Assembly (NCBI GenBank): GCA_020284085.1
Contig: JACEVL010005024.1
Coordinates: 558,001-622,000 of the forward strand
Reading direction: 5' to 3'
Origin: Aporrectodea caliginosa
Lineage: Eukaryota; Annelida; Clitellata; Crassiclitellata; Lumbricidae
DNA: 64,000 nucleotides
Under the pieces are notes generated by a model. The model had not been told where the DNA came from and ran no database searches. It saw only the letters and a program-made list of their open reading frames with translations. The translations under genes were made by a program, and so were the position numbers. Positions 34,608-46,539 of this stretch are shown here, one piece after another (position 1 is the first letter of the stretch; each line of letters starts with the position of its first letter).

Positions 34608-34775
34608 ACCACTTCAGTGTGAGAATTGTAGAAAAACGACTGGATATCAGACTTTGATTCATGCGGACTGTGGAGTTGATTATTTTGTCTGTACTTTGCA
34701 AACTGATGTCAATGAAATTTGAAAGCAACAGATTTCAACGCTAGCAGGTTTGCAAGTCATACTTCAATCACCTTG

Positions 34776-35412
34776 TCACCTTGTGCCGTCGATTCGCTGA
34801 ATCCTAGCGACCGTCATAGTCAGCCTTCTCCATGTGTTCCGATCTCTCGTCGCCTCTCTCAGCTCTGGAATGTTCATCATCATCGTCTCGTGTATCTCAT
34901 CCATCCATCTCTTTCTTGGTCGTCCTCTTCCTCGTCTTCCCTCTCCACACGCCAGCATCATCTCCTTTTCCATGCCGTCCGCTCGCATCGCATGGCCAAA
35001 ATACATCACTTTTTGTCTCGCCGCTCTTTGTCTCAATGTCATCTCTCCTCTTAAGTGTCCTATCTCTTCCAGTATATGTTCATTTGTTCTCTTCTCAGTC
35101 CAGGGGACCCTCAGCATTTTCCTCCAAATCCACATTTCGCATGCTTCGATTTTCTTCTCTAGTGCTTTGGTTTTTGTCCATGCCTCGCACCCGTACAGCA
35201 CCACTGGTATTATCATTGCTTTAACAATTCTTGTTTTCGTTTCCAGGCTCACCGCTTTATCCTTCCATATCTTTTCCAATCCCTGCATTGCTCCTTTTCC
35301 CAGAGTAATTCTTCGGCGTATCTCTCTCTCGCATCCCCCTCCCTATCTATTGTAGCTCCCAGGAAACAGAAGCTCGATACCACCTCAATCTCTTCTCCAT
35401 CTACTTCCATAC
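34776..35412 (-). mobile_element. RTE-like LINE ORF C-terminal fragment
   Basis: A 170-codon minus-strand frame (35288-34776) has KTRIVKAMIIPVVLYGCEAW, EKKIEACEMWIWRKMLRVPW and RGRGRPRKRWMDEI. This is the standard C-terminal block of endonuclease/reverse-transcriptase LINEs of the RTE type. Upstream, a frameshift near 35325 separates it from EEIEVVSSFCFLGATID, which belongs to the same protein. Only this end of the element is present. Confidence 0.85.
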
Positions 35413-35984
35413 TTCAATACTTGTATCAAAATCAAGTCCTTTGTCGAGAAAATTCAAAAATGCAATAGAAAGCTTAATGTGATGGCCTCAAAAATTTATT
35501 AGTATACAATTCATATGGTCACAATAAACCAGAGCATTACATTTTTAGTAACCCAAAAAAGTGAATTGTGAAAGAAAATACTAAAAATTAAAATATGTGC
35601 ACAATAGGCTTACAAACAGTCTATTTTCATGTTTTCTCTTGCATTGTATTGCATTTGCGATAAAGATGTGTTAACAAGTATTACTGATTTTCATATTATT
35701 ATTGATTTTGAAATGCATAACTGACCAATAAGTAGAAAGTAAATAACTGAAAATCATAAAATACCAGTGGTCCATTACAGTACATCAATATAGGTTATTG
35801 CCAAACTAAAAACAAATGTAGATACTTATGCTGATGCATGATGCATTAATCAAACAGTTTAGTACCATGTTTCCTTTCAGTGTGTATTTTGGAAACACCT
35901 GTGGTCTTATCTAAAGCCCTATGTCTGCCTGACTGCAACCACCTGACAACATATTTTGTAGTACTCTCTGTTGTGCATCTAGAC

Positions 35985-37428
35985 TCTAGAGCAACCATTA
36001 CCAAATTACTGGTTAGGCCACAGTTGGAATACTGCATCCAGGCATGGAGTCCATACCTGAAACAGGCAGTGTTGTATCAATTACATTCTAAATGTAATTC
36101 AATTATAATTGCAATTACATGCTTGTAAATGTAATTCAATTACAATTACTTGATTGTGAAAGTAATTGAATTACAATTACATTTTCATTGTAATTCAATT
36201 GCCAATTACTTTTCAATTATTCCTTTAAAATTGGCAAATGATTTTGAATTTTTTCGATAATTTTTAATTTACTCTATTTTTAAACTAAAACATCCATTGG
36301 ACCAATGGCCTGTAAACTGTAATAATATATACATTCAATTGTATTATAAGTTTGTCAGGTATCCAAAATATGATTTACAATTATGATCCATTAAAACAAG
36401 TTTGAGTTTTATTTGATTTTTAGTAAAGTATTTCAAAATGATAGTCTGTTAGAGAACTCAGTTGATTGCGCCTGGGTGAGTGAGTCAATTCGTCCAGCAG
36501 TGCTAAAGAGACGCTCAACTGGAGCTGAAGATGGACGCTCTGTTTTCTGTAGGCAGCCGCAGTAAGCTATCCAAGAATGAGTGCATGACTGCATGGATAG
36601 TCTGATAATGATGGTCAGCCCTTGCCCTTGGGTCTATCAAAGTGTGCTGTAAGATTGTAAGAGGGGTGTAAGGAGAGAGAAATGTTGACAATTATGTTGT
36701 CATGCAAACATAATGCAGAGCAGTTTATTCAATTAAACGGGTGGCTCGGGTCAACCCTGCAGGCTGGCATCTTTGCTGACTTTATGAAAGTAATTTGTAA
36801 TTGACACTTCATTCAATTACAAATTACATGCAATATTGTAATTGAAATACAATTACAATTACTGGACTTAAAATGTAATTCAATTACAATTACAATTACA
36901 GAACATGTAATTCAATTACGTAATTCAATTACATGTATTTCAATTACTGAACAACACTGGAAACAGGACGCTGAAAAACTGGAGAAAGTGCAAAGAAGAG
37001 CTACAAAAATGATTAGGGGATACAAGGATTTGAGCTATGAAGAAAGGTTGAAAAGAAGTGGACTAACAACATTGGAGAGAAGGAGGAACAGAGGAGACCC
37101 AATCGAAGCCTACAAGATTATCACTGGAAAGGAAGGACTACAATGGAAGAGGTTCTTTGAATTAGCAACAAACAAGGCAACTCGAGGACACAGGTATAAA
37201 TTATTTAAGAAGCCAAAAGGATCATTAGGGCAGAAATTCTTCAGTGCAAGAGTTATAGACTCGTGGCATGGCTTGGATGATAGTACCGTCTGAGTGGACA
37301 CTCACAGCTTTTAAGAGAAAGGTACGGAGAATTGAGTATTAAGCGTTTCAGGTCAATTTCCAGTGGTTCTAACAGACTAAACTAAACGTCTTCTGAACCA
37401 CTTAAAACCCTTGTTATGTTATGTTATA
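35985..37428 (+). mobile_element. CR1/L2-like LINE 3' part, split by a hAT insertion
   Basis: Before the insertion it reads LLVRPQLEYCIQAWSPYLKQ. After it the sequence resumes at 36968 with LEKVQRRATKMIRGYKDL, SYEERLKRSGLTTLERRR and later ARVIDSWHGLDDSTV. It ends with a (TTATG)n tail at 37415-37428. A near-identical uninterrupted relative at 51425-52484 shows the pre-insertion sequence. A stop (TGA) follows DDSTV, so the frame is broken here. Confidence 0.88.
36067..36959 (-). mobile_element. hAT element, family B copy 1, 893 bp
   Basis: The ends are CAGTGTTGTATCAATTAC and the inverted CAGTGTTGTTCAGTAATT. GAAACAGG is duplicated exactly (36059-36066 and 36960-36967). The uninterrupted LINE at 51.9 kb has a single GAAACAGG at the same place, which proves the insertion. 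Both ends are filled with TAATTGAATTAC-type words. The minus strand at about 36450-36535 encodes APVERLFSTAGRIDSLTQAQ, the C-terminal dimerisation (hATC) motif of hAT transposases. It is an internally deleted element with only the end of the transposase. Confidence 0.93.
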
Positions 37429-37569
37429 CACAATGCAAATTTCTTTGTCAAATAACGCTAAATAACACTAGCACAACTCGGGGGGTGGGGTGGAAGCGAC
37501 CCCTGGGTGTGCAATGAAGACTTAACTGTGGGGGCTCTAATAAAGACATGGGGTTGAACCCCACTGACA

Positions 37570-37705
37570 TTTCTCATCCTGCCTGACTCTACCCTACCTC
37601 TTTCAAATGCTTATCCACCATAGGCTGCCTCTTGTTTGGTGCGCCGTCAGTTGATGCCGCGTGCATTAGACACCGGCGCAATAGAAGTTACTAATTACAT
37701 ATTAC
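37570..37705 (+). mobile_element. LINE 3' tail fragment
   Basis: CAAATGCTTATCCACCATAG followed by 'ggctgcctctt' and the end GCATTAGACACCGGCGCAAT match the 3' tails at 6040-6315 and 17168-17415, with an internal deletion. Confidence 0.65.
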
Positions 37706-37789
37706 AAAGAATAAACAGTTAGACCTATATATTGCTTAAAGACATCTTATGGCTGCCAGTGCCTGACGTTGATCTGATGTTACCATACA

Positions 37790-38669
37790 CAGTGTTGTTC
37801 AGTAATTTAAATACATGTAATTGAATTACGTAATTGAATTACAAGTTCTGTAATTGTAATTGTAATTGAATTACATTTTAAGTCCAGTAATTGTAATTGT
37901 ATTTCAATTACAATATTGCATGTAATTTGTAATTGAAAGAAGTGTAAATTACCAATTACTTTCATAATGTCAGCAAAGATGCTAGCCTGCTGGGTTGACC
38001 CGGGCCACCCATTTAATTATATAAACTGCTCTGCATTATGATTGCATGGCAACATTATTCTATCTTTACACCCCTCTTACAAGCTTACAGCCTACTTTGA
38101 AAGACCAAGGGCAAGGGCTGACCATCACTATCAGACTATCCATGCAGCTATGCATTCATTTTTAACTAGCCTACTGCGGCTGCCTACAGATAACAGCTTC
38201 CATCTTCAGCTCCAGTTGAGCATCTCTTTAGCACTGCTGGACGAATTGACTCACTCACCCAGGCGAAATCAACTAAGTTCTCTAACAGCTTATCATGTTG
38301 AAAAACTTCTACTCCTAAAAATCAAAACTCTAACTTGTTTAAATGGATCATAATTGTAAATTGCATTTCGGATACCTGACAAACTTATAATACAATTGAA
38401 TGTATATAACAATTTAAGACCATTGGCCCATTGGATATTTCAGTTTAAAAACAAAACAAATTAAAAATTATGGGAAAAACATCTAAATCATTTGCCAATT
38501 TTAAAGGAATGATTGAAAAGTAATTGGTAATTGAATTACATTCAAAATGTAATTGTAATTCAATTACTTTCACAATCAAGTAATTGTAATTCAATTACAT
38601 TTACAAGTTACAAGCATGTAATTGCAATTATAATTGAATTACATTTGCAATGTAATTTATACAACACTG
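37790..38669 (+). mobile_element. hAT element, family B copy 2, 880 bp
   Basis: This is the same family as 36067-36959 in opposite orientation. Ends are CAGTGTTGTTCAGTAATT and the inverted CAGTGTTGTATAAATTAC. ACCATACA is duplicated exactly (37782-37789 and 38670-38677). On the plus strand near 38205-38270, APVEHLFSTAGRID is the hATC relic. Subterminal TAATTGAATTAC arrays fill both ends. Confidence 0.93.
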
Positions 38670-39939
38670 ACCATACAATTTATAATGTATTTCTGTAATT
38701 GAAGGCGAACGCTTGACATCAACTAGGCCCTACGCTGCTTGCCGACGTGGATTAAGAGCAGGCAGAGCGATGTTGATCTGTATAGACCAGTGTCTCATTT
38801 GTCGGGGGGGGGGAGGGGTTGGATCTCAGCTTCTTTTGACAAATTGGACCCTGGTCTAAACTGACTATAATGGGACAGTAGGGAAAGTGGCCCTAGGGCC
38901 TTTATTACGGAAGTGTTCAGTTTATTATGAAATGTAGACGAGTTTATTCTCAGACCCGAAGCCCCATTATACTCTAACCACTGCAACGTAACTACGTTCG
39001 ATCTAAACTTCTAAAGGATCGTACATGCGACGACGCTGCGGCCAAAGCGACGATGGGCAGACTATCTGCACTGCAAATGGTTTGTACGCAATGCCTCTCT
39101 TCCCATCTGCGGCCCACTGACCCACCCCCCGGCCGCCGTTCCCTTTGCCGCCGTTCCCTCCCTTCTCTGCCAATCGTCCAAGACGTGGCCCTCGTGCAAC
39201 AGCCCTTCCTCCCTCCCTCCCTTCCTTCGCCCAAAGTCACGCGCCTTCACAGAGAGACCAGCAGAGGAGACCGCTGCTGATAGGCCGACGATGCACTGGA
39301 GCAGATTGGGAGCCGACGAAACTGAGAGACACACACGAACAGACAGAGACAGATAGACGCACAGATACATGCCAGCAGCAGCACAATCATGACAACAGCT
39401 GCTGCATATGGTGCGCTTCGTCTATCCGGCGTCTGTCGCTCGCTTTAACATCCTATAGGCGGCCTACAACAACACGAACACATTCCTCTATTGCCTATCT
39501 GCTTTACACGCAGAATTAAGCCGCCTAAAATTAGTGTTCTTAGCGTATATGCTTAGGCCGGGACTCCATGGCTTAGGCTCGCGCCAGACAGATACGACGG
39601 GGGCCGTGCTTTGTTCAACGAGAAACAGTAACCCGTTATAAGCGTGTATAATTTTATAATGATATAAACACATTATATTTATATATGCTTAGGTATTATA
39701 TCACATTATAAGTATTTGGATGCGCAGGTAAATGACCATTCAATCATGCGCAAATCGTACGAACTGAAGCTTTAGCACGTATAGGCTTGGCCGCCCATCC
39801 ACACGTACGCGATTATTACCATACATGCATATGCACAGAAATATAAATATATACGCACGCACGCAGTCATCGCAGTCAACAACGCTTGCTTCATTTCGAA
39901 GCCAAGGCAGCGCGCATACACCAATCAACAAACGGCCAG

Positions 39940-40027
39940 CAGACAGACAGACAGATGGACGGATGGACAGACAGATGGACAGACAGACGGACGGACGGAT
40001 GGACGGACGGACGGACGGACGGACGGG
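39940..40027. repeat. (GACA/GACG)n microsatellite
   Basis: Interrupted CAGACAGA, GGATGGAC and GGACGGAC tetramers run for about 85 bp. A CCGACCGA run follows at 40151-40173 and a GGACGGAT/GGGA run at 40768-40815. Confidence 0.95.
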
Positions 40028-41202
40028 GCCTAATTGACGAAGTCTGTTAGGCATCGGTGGACGAGTCGGTCGCTGCTGCAACTTGTTCCCGTGATTCCAC
40101 CTTTATGCATATGCACACGCAGACGACTTGCACGGCTTACGAACCGAGAGACCGACCGACCGACCGACCGACGGAGTGGGTGGGTTTGGCAGAGCAGGAG
40201 GAGGCGCTGACTGGACGGACGGTGGAGGGCCTGGAGGGAGGGAGGACCGACGGAGAAGCACCGACGGAGGCCCCGATACATCGAGGCCGGTTTATGGACG
40301 AAGTCGTCGTGGTTGACAAAGGCCGCCGCGACTGTGTATATATGGTAGCCATCAACATCCGATGAGGTATTAAAAGTTTCTGGTTTATATAGCAGCTGCA
40401 ATAATGTAGAATGTGTTGCACGTAATCTTTCCTCCATCAGTTCAGTTAGCCTGAGTAAAGGAGCGGTCGAAGAGTTTAATCAGATTCTGTCTAGATTGGT
40501 CAGTCGAAGTAATGTAATATTGAGGTAATGTAACAGTCGGCTGCTTAACTTTATCTATGTAACTGTAACTGTATAGGCTAGGTATACACAGACGTGTAGC
40601 CTACATTTACATATAACTTATTAGTATGCGTACTCTGTAGAATGGCATTTTTCTGCACTGTCTCGGCATGGGCTCTCAGTAAGTTCAGTTGGCCAGTGGG
40701 CGTTGCTAGCTCTCTTCCTTGAATGAATATTTACATTCAAGTATAACCATGACACTGGAAAGGGAGCGACGGACGGATGGACGGACGGACGGATGGACGG
40801 AGGGAGGGAGGGAGAGAGCGCGGCGGACGAGCGGCGATGGGACTCCGGCGTTGTGGAGTCTTTTGCGTCCATGATGCGATAGCATGTGTTGAAGTATGAT
40901 TTGGCCAATGTCTGTATCTGTGTCTGTCTCTGTCAGTGGCAGTGTACAAAGCGGGGCATTGAAGCCACACTGCCACCCCACAGCAGATGAACGACGCCTG
41001 CCTGCAGGGGCCAAGCGTCGAGGCTTAGTCGTGCTCGCCGCTCGTTGCTTAGAGGGGCCACCGAGAGACAGAGACAGAGAAGTGGGAGCATCAGTCACCG
41101 GGCCTTAGTTTCAGAGGCAGACAGCGCCGCTGCAAGTATGTGATGGTGGCCTGGCTAGGAACGACGGCAGTGGTGGCCATTAAGCTTCGCTGAAGGGTGC
41201 TG

Positions 41203-41207
<5 letters not shown>

Positions 41208-41262
<55 letters not shown>
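41208..41262. repeat. (GA)n microsatellite
   Basis: Uninterrupted GA dinucleotides run for about 54 bp. Confidence 0.98.
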
Positions 41263-41265
<3 letters not shown>

Positions 41266-41550
41266 CAAAAGCCAAAGCGGATCTTTCGTGTGCTGCAGCA
41301 GTTGTTCAATAGAAGCAAGAGCGGCGCCGCATGTGAGCTGCTGCGGAGACAGACAGCAAAAGGGGCAGAGACGCAGAGGGAGAGACCGATACAGTGAGAT
41401 AACAGTGATAGGGTTCGTATGCCTCCTCCTCGCCCTCCTCCTGCGCCTTCTAAACTCTGCTGATGGCATTGGTGGCTGCTTTTGCGCCGCCGCTGAGAAC
41501 TTGGCTCATGCGGGCCTCATGACTCATGAATATTGAGCAGTAGGTGTAGG

Positions 41551-41560
41551 GTAGAGAGAG

Positions 41561-41622
<62 letters not shown>
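41551..41622. repeat. (GA)n microsatellite
   Basis: GA dinucleotides with one GC interruption run for about 70 bp. It is the second long GA tract within 400 bp of the first. Confidence 0.98.
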
Positions 41623-41623
<1 letters not shown>

Positions 41624-42300
41624 CTGTTGCTGCACCGGCGGCTGAAGCAGCCGAAGCCGTTGTTGGCGCCTGATGAGCGCGCATGTGCCGCCGAAGACTA
41701 CTGACACAATAAGGGCCGGACATTGCTCAGATCCGCGTCGAGCAGTTTTTCTGCTACGAAGCAGAGGACGAATTATTCTGATGTGTAGAGGCGGATGGAC
41801 GAGACTCGCCGCTTTGTGTCAAGAGCGCAGCCAACGAAAATAAAGTGGGTTGTTGTTATCGTTTGGAAATCGTCAACAGCTGACGATGATGACGACGACG
41901 ACATTCTATGTGTTGCGAATGGATGTGTTCAATGACGACGCTTTGGCGACCAGTTGACACGTCTCTTGCCAGATCCTCCTCTTGTGTGTGTGCTCAGTCT
42001 TTTGGGTTTAGTGGCTTCTTCAGCAGTCTTTCTGAGGTCTGTGAAAGTGAAGAGTAAGCCGAAGAAAAAGAATCAACTCTAGGCTACTGGAAAGAGTTTC
42101 CTTTGGTCGATTACAGTCAGTCGGCCAAACGACGACGACGTGAGTTTCTTTTCCGGTTGAAGGCATCTAGTGAAGTGTATTGTATCAGTTGACATCGAAC
42201 CCAGATGGAGGAGGGAAAGGGAAAGGGACTGAGGTGGAAGTGGTGGGATTAAGACAGAAACAGACAGACACACTGTAAAAAGAACTCTGTTGAGCAATAT

Positions 42301-43545
42301 AATTCTAATGCAAGTGCTTAGGCTAAATTAGCCTTCCAGCCTTTCCCCAACAGTAACGTTTATTGCAATCGTAAGCTTCAAATTTCTTAAGCGCCACTCT
42401 AAAGCCATGCGTAGGGCACCAGCTTAGTCATGAGCACTGTGTCGGGTCATTGGGGTTTCCAAAGGGTAGTCAAGAGGAGATCGGGGGAGTCTGGTTTCCA
42501 CAGGGTCCAGATCAAAAGAGGATGATTAAGAGACATTTTATGTGGGACATCTGAAGCCCATGATATGAGAATGTTATCATATTGGACATCATACATAAAA
42601 TATTGCAGTTATGTTTCATTTATGTATTATATAAATATATATATAAATATATATATATAATGTATTTATTTAATTATAATTATTTAAGGCAACTGTTGTG
42701 TGTGTAAAGTAAGTAAAATTGATTAACAGACGGGTCATTGAACTACAAAGTTCTGGTACGTATTTTCAATGTTATTTTATGAGGAGGAATCAAAATAGAT
42801 GTTCGATGGCCATTTTGCAGTTCATTTTTCCGACTTTCGACAGACAGCAATAACTTTTCCATTGGCCTTGGCAAACGAAGGCAAATGTTGTATGCAGTCT
42901 GAGCTTCACATTGATAGTGTGCAGAATAGTTTTATTGTTTATCTTGTACAATGTACATGATCCTTTATTTTCTCTTATGAGAGGAATATGCATATGTTAC
43001 TTTACGTTAAAGTAACTAAATGGTAAAGCAGTTGTGTTGATGCTGTGGACTGTTCATAACAATTGCACATGGTGAATCAGCATTTTGATATGTATACAAT
43101 ACATGTAGTGTTTGCTGCTATAATCACTGACTGAGGAGAAGACAAAGGAGGCATTCCTGTTGAGGCATTCCCAAGAGCCAGCCTCCTTCCCTAGCAAATC
43201 TATTTCTGTGCTGCTTTGGTCGGTGATTGTTGACTTCTTTTCTGTTGACGATTTAACATCAGTTTTGGAAGAGAGAACATTTTTACAATACATTTACTTG
43301 ATTTTCTTACTGTTTCAAAGGTTGTCTGGTTTAGCTGTGTGAGGTTTGTACATGGCCTTTCAATGCCCTTTTCCACAAGAGCTTGAAACCATTCTGTTTG
43401 ATCGTGGTTTTTGTTGTTAGGTAAGGAACACCCTAGAGGAGTTTCTCTTGAAAAGGTGCTGCCAGTATATAAATCAGTGATTGCCATTACAATTTTTACA
43501 AAGTATTTGCAACTTCACTTTCTTAGCCTCAACTTATGATGGCAG
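42301..43545. other. AT-rich non-coding stretch
   Basis: It holds a (TA)n-rich patch near 42630-42680 and short unremarkable frames. I see no gene or complete transposon. Confidence 0.45.
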
Positions 43546-43549
43546 ATAG

Positions 43550-43690
43550 CCTTCTCCTCTCCCTTGTCATTTTCAACATAGAACAGAAACTCACAATTGT
43601 CTTTCTGCTGCAGTGGGAGTTTTAACCTCAACCCTTGGGTTGTCAGTCCAGCGTGTGACTATTGCTCAGTTCAGTCACAAAATGAATAAA
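43550..43690 (-). mobile_element. Decayed tRNA-derived SINE
   Basis: 'TTTAACCTCAACCCTTGGGTTGTCAGTCCAGCG' (read in pieces, 43620-43652) matches the B-box side of the SINEs at 27860-28012 and 49690-49866. The A-box side is degraded. Confidence 0.45.
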
Positions 43691-44052
43691 TAAATTGAGC
43701 AAAAATCTTAAAAATCTGCTGACATATGTGACATGGTAGCATTATGGAAAATCTGTCAGTCTTTATAGCATGCCATAATATTTAATTTAATTGTGCTTAA
43801 GGATTGATCATCATTTGTCTTAACTTTATTTATCTCGAGTCACTAACAGACCAAGTCACTTGGTCACTATTGCCAGTAGTCTAGTACCCAATACAGAACT
43901 AGCAGAACAGAATTCCCTCTCATTTGATGACAGTTGATGACCACTGTGGCACAAAACGCAGCCATTCTTACGTTATTGCTGAAAAGGTCATCAGAAGCAG
44001 AAACTTCGTCTTACTGTGTGCTGTTCAAAATGTAGTTTCAGTTGCCAATTCC

Positions 44053-44993
44053 CAGATTTGTATACGAGACATAAAACTCGAGACCGAGGCCGAGACCGAG
44101 ACAGTGGGGTCGGAGACCGAGACCGAGACAGTGTGGTCCGAGACCGAGACGAGACACCAGGTCCGAGACAGTTCGAGACAGTTCAAAACGAGTGAAATGC
44201 ACATTGGACCCAAGTCCAGAAACAATTTTTCTCAACTTTTGAAGTCTAATACAAGGGTCAAGTCACTGAAATCAGCCGATCACCTGAATTGTATAAACTA
44301 TAAATAAATTAAATATTTCAGCCATTCTGAAATCTTCTAAATGATTCTAAAATTTAAATCAACAAAATTCCATATAGGCCCTAGGCCTATTAGCGATTTA
44401 CCGACATAAGTCACCTTCACTCACCTTGAGAAACTAGATGTTGTTCCAAGCGTTTCGCTTATGTTGGCTTTACACAAACGACGAACGGGATGCCATTTAT
44501 TTTGTTTTAATTGATTTCAAACTGCGTGAATGCAAATTTCACAATTTCAGGTTCTTTATGAGATATTTTAAGATATTTGGAAATTTTGGACTGAAAGTGC
44601 AAACTTAAGACTGCTTTTTTTCAATACTCTTAAATCTTAATACCAGAAACACCGCTTTTTAAAAACTTCCAGTCTGTTTGGCACTTCCGATTAACTAGTT
44701 ATCCGTTCGGCACAAGACAATTTTATAGCGCAATACTGTACGAAGTTCCGAACAAAATACAGTTTGTACGAGAACTTTGGAGACCGCTTCTACAAGAGAA
44801 CAAGACTTTCGCTTCGAGACAGTTTCCAAAAAGACAAGACTTTCGCTTCGAGACAGTTTCCAAAAAGTCAAGAATGATCTCGAGACCGAGACCGAGACAG
44901 TGGGGTCCGAGACCGAGACCGAGACCGAGACATCAAAAACCTGTCTCGAGACGTCTCGAGACCGAGACAGTGTCTCGAGACAATACAACTCTG
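44053..44993. mobile_element. hAT-like element, family C (GAGACC subterminal repeats), 941 bp
   Basis: The left end CAGATTTGTATACGAGAC and the inverted right end CAGAGTTGTATTGTCTCGAG share CAGA(T/G)TTGTAT. GAGACCGAGACCGAGAC iterations fill 44070-44175 and 44875-44980. The flanks carry an exact 14-bp direct repeat, CAGTTGCCAATTCC (44039-44052 and 44994-45007), longer than the 8 bp expected of hAT. A 36-bp unit starting GACTTTCGCTTCGAGACAG is duplicated near 44803-44870. Confidence 0.75.
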
Positions 44994-45084
44994 CAGTTGC
45001 CAATTCCTTATTCCTTCTTGTGTTTTCTAACAACTTAGGGCCAAAACAATTATATCTACAATAATGATTCTTACCAGGGTTGGA

Positions 45085-45460
45085 TTTGTACAGGGAACTT
45101 TCCCAACCCACCACCACTCACCCATCATCATCTGCCTCCTCTACTTATCACCCCACTGGCTTTCCATTCCAAACTGAAGTCTCACCTCTTCAAGCATTCC
45201 TACCCTAATCCATTCGATCTTCTGCCTTCCAAGCTTTCTCATCCTCAATTAAACCCACCTTAGCAACTGCTCTACCTTCTTCTCTCTCTGGTCTCTCTGT
45301 GAACCGGACTTGGACTTCCACTGGACATTGATCTCTGGACAACCCCTCCTCTGATACGATGCAGTGCTCATGAATAAACTGGTGCCCTGCACTTAGCTTT
45401 AGAGTAATGCTTGAGAAATTTGGAGTTTACGATTACGGTTACGATTATGATTACGACCCA
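45085..45460 (+). mobile_element. LINE 3' end with ATTACG tail
   Basis: The frame FHSKLKSHLFKHSYPNPFD near 45165-45220 is a LINE ORF2 C-terminus. A 3' UTR like that at 26240-26510 follows. The tail is TTACGATTACGGTTACGAT. Confidence 0.65.
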
Positions 45461-46369
45461 TTGGTTCAGACAATCTTCCATAGAAATACATTTACCCATT
45501 TTGCTTCTGCCCGCAGGTCTTGCCTCGGCTCTGATGCCAACTGCTAATTGCATCCTGCTGATTCTCACATAATATCTAATGTATGTAGATCCTTTTCTGG
45601 CTGCAAAGGTTTTGTTTGCATGACGTTGTGTTGTTCATAGTGTGCATAATGTATATCATTTGTCATAATAATTATTGTCTGTGGCTTTTCCACACTGAAC
45701 CATTAGAGCCAGTTTAAGGAAGTAAGCAAGTTGCGTTCTTTTGAGTTGTGGGTTGCCTTCCTTTCTCAAAGAAAATCAGTTGCTCTCTCCTTTTATTGTT
45801 GTCACCTTCTTGTAATGACATTTGAGTAGCAGATGCTATGACCTATTATAGCTACAAAAAAGATGTTGTAGGTAAACAGGGCTGGATGGCCACTCTGGAA
45901 GCCCCATCATGCACATGGTGCACGCGTGTTCGCAGCCAAGATACGGCTTTTGCCTATCATGTCATTTTGATTAATTAGTTTATCATATGCAGAAGTTTGC
46001 CAACGATGAGGTAAAATGCGGAACTAATGTGAGGTAGATGTGAGCTGCAGCCTTAACTGGGTGTCGTCATTCCTCATCTCTGATGCAGTTCAGGACCTCT
46101 AAACATGATGTCAACTGTCTGCTCTAGATGGGAATCATCTGCATGTTATGTGTGGGATCCTGCCATTGGAACAGTTAGCAACTGAGTATTGTTTGATTGC
46201 TGATGAGCATTTTGTTGCTAACGACTTTAGTTTGTTGTCTATAGACACTTAGTCTACAACCTTTTAAGTACATCATATAAAAGCATTGCCTCTGTTGACA
46301 AATAAATTATGATAAATCTTGAATAGCATATAGGTGGTGTTTTTGATTGTTTATGACCATTTAGAAAGT

Positions 46370-46425
46370 GATTCTGTGAGGTTCGTAAGAGGCGCTATAT
46401 TTAAGTGTCTAGATGGATTCATAGT
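46370..46425 (+). mobile_element. LINE 3' hairpin fragment
   Basis: GAGGTTCGTAAGAGGCGCTA followed by TATTTAAG resembles the 3' half of the hairpin-and-tail unit that ends the CR1/L2-like copies elsewhere in the window. Confidence 0.35.
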
Positions 46426-46539
46426 GGTACATACATACTTACATACATACAGCACATGGGATTATATTGATGGGACATACTTATAGTACACTTGTAGTAT
46501 GATGGCTCAATGTGTATACTGTGCTGTATACATGTATAC

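Larger units (their letters stand above)
39000..42300. promoter_or_regulatory. GC-rich, CpG-rich block; candidate promoter / first-exon region
   Basis: The 3.3 kb here is clearly richer in GC and CpG than its AT-rich surroundings. It is packed with GACG, GACC and GA microsatellites. No conserved protein is readable: long frames such as 40030-40437 (minus) or 39145-39519 (plus) consist of repeat-derived Pro, Ser or Arg runs. A long, CpG-rich, repeat-laden block is typical of promoters and 5' UTR exons of long genes, but that is inference. The direction of any transcript is unknown. Confidence 0.35.

Noticed and set aside
34834..35355. 173-codon plus-strand frame
   Set aside because: It is the antisense shadow of the RTE-like LINE fragment on the minus strand.
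40030..40437. 135-codon minus-strand frame
   Set aside because: It is made of translated GACG/GACC microsatellites and overlaps equally long frames in other phases, with no domain.
41155..41469. Minus-strand frame with long Ser-Leu run
   Set aside because: Translation of the (GA)n microsatellite.
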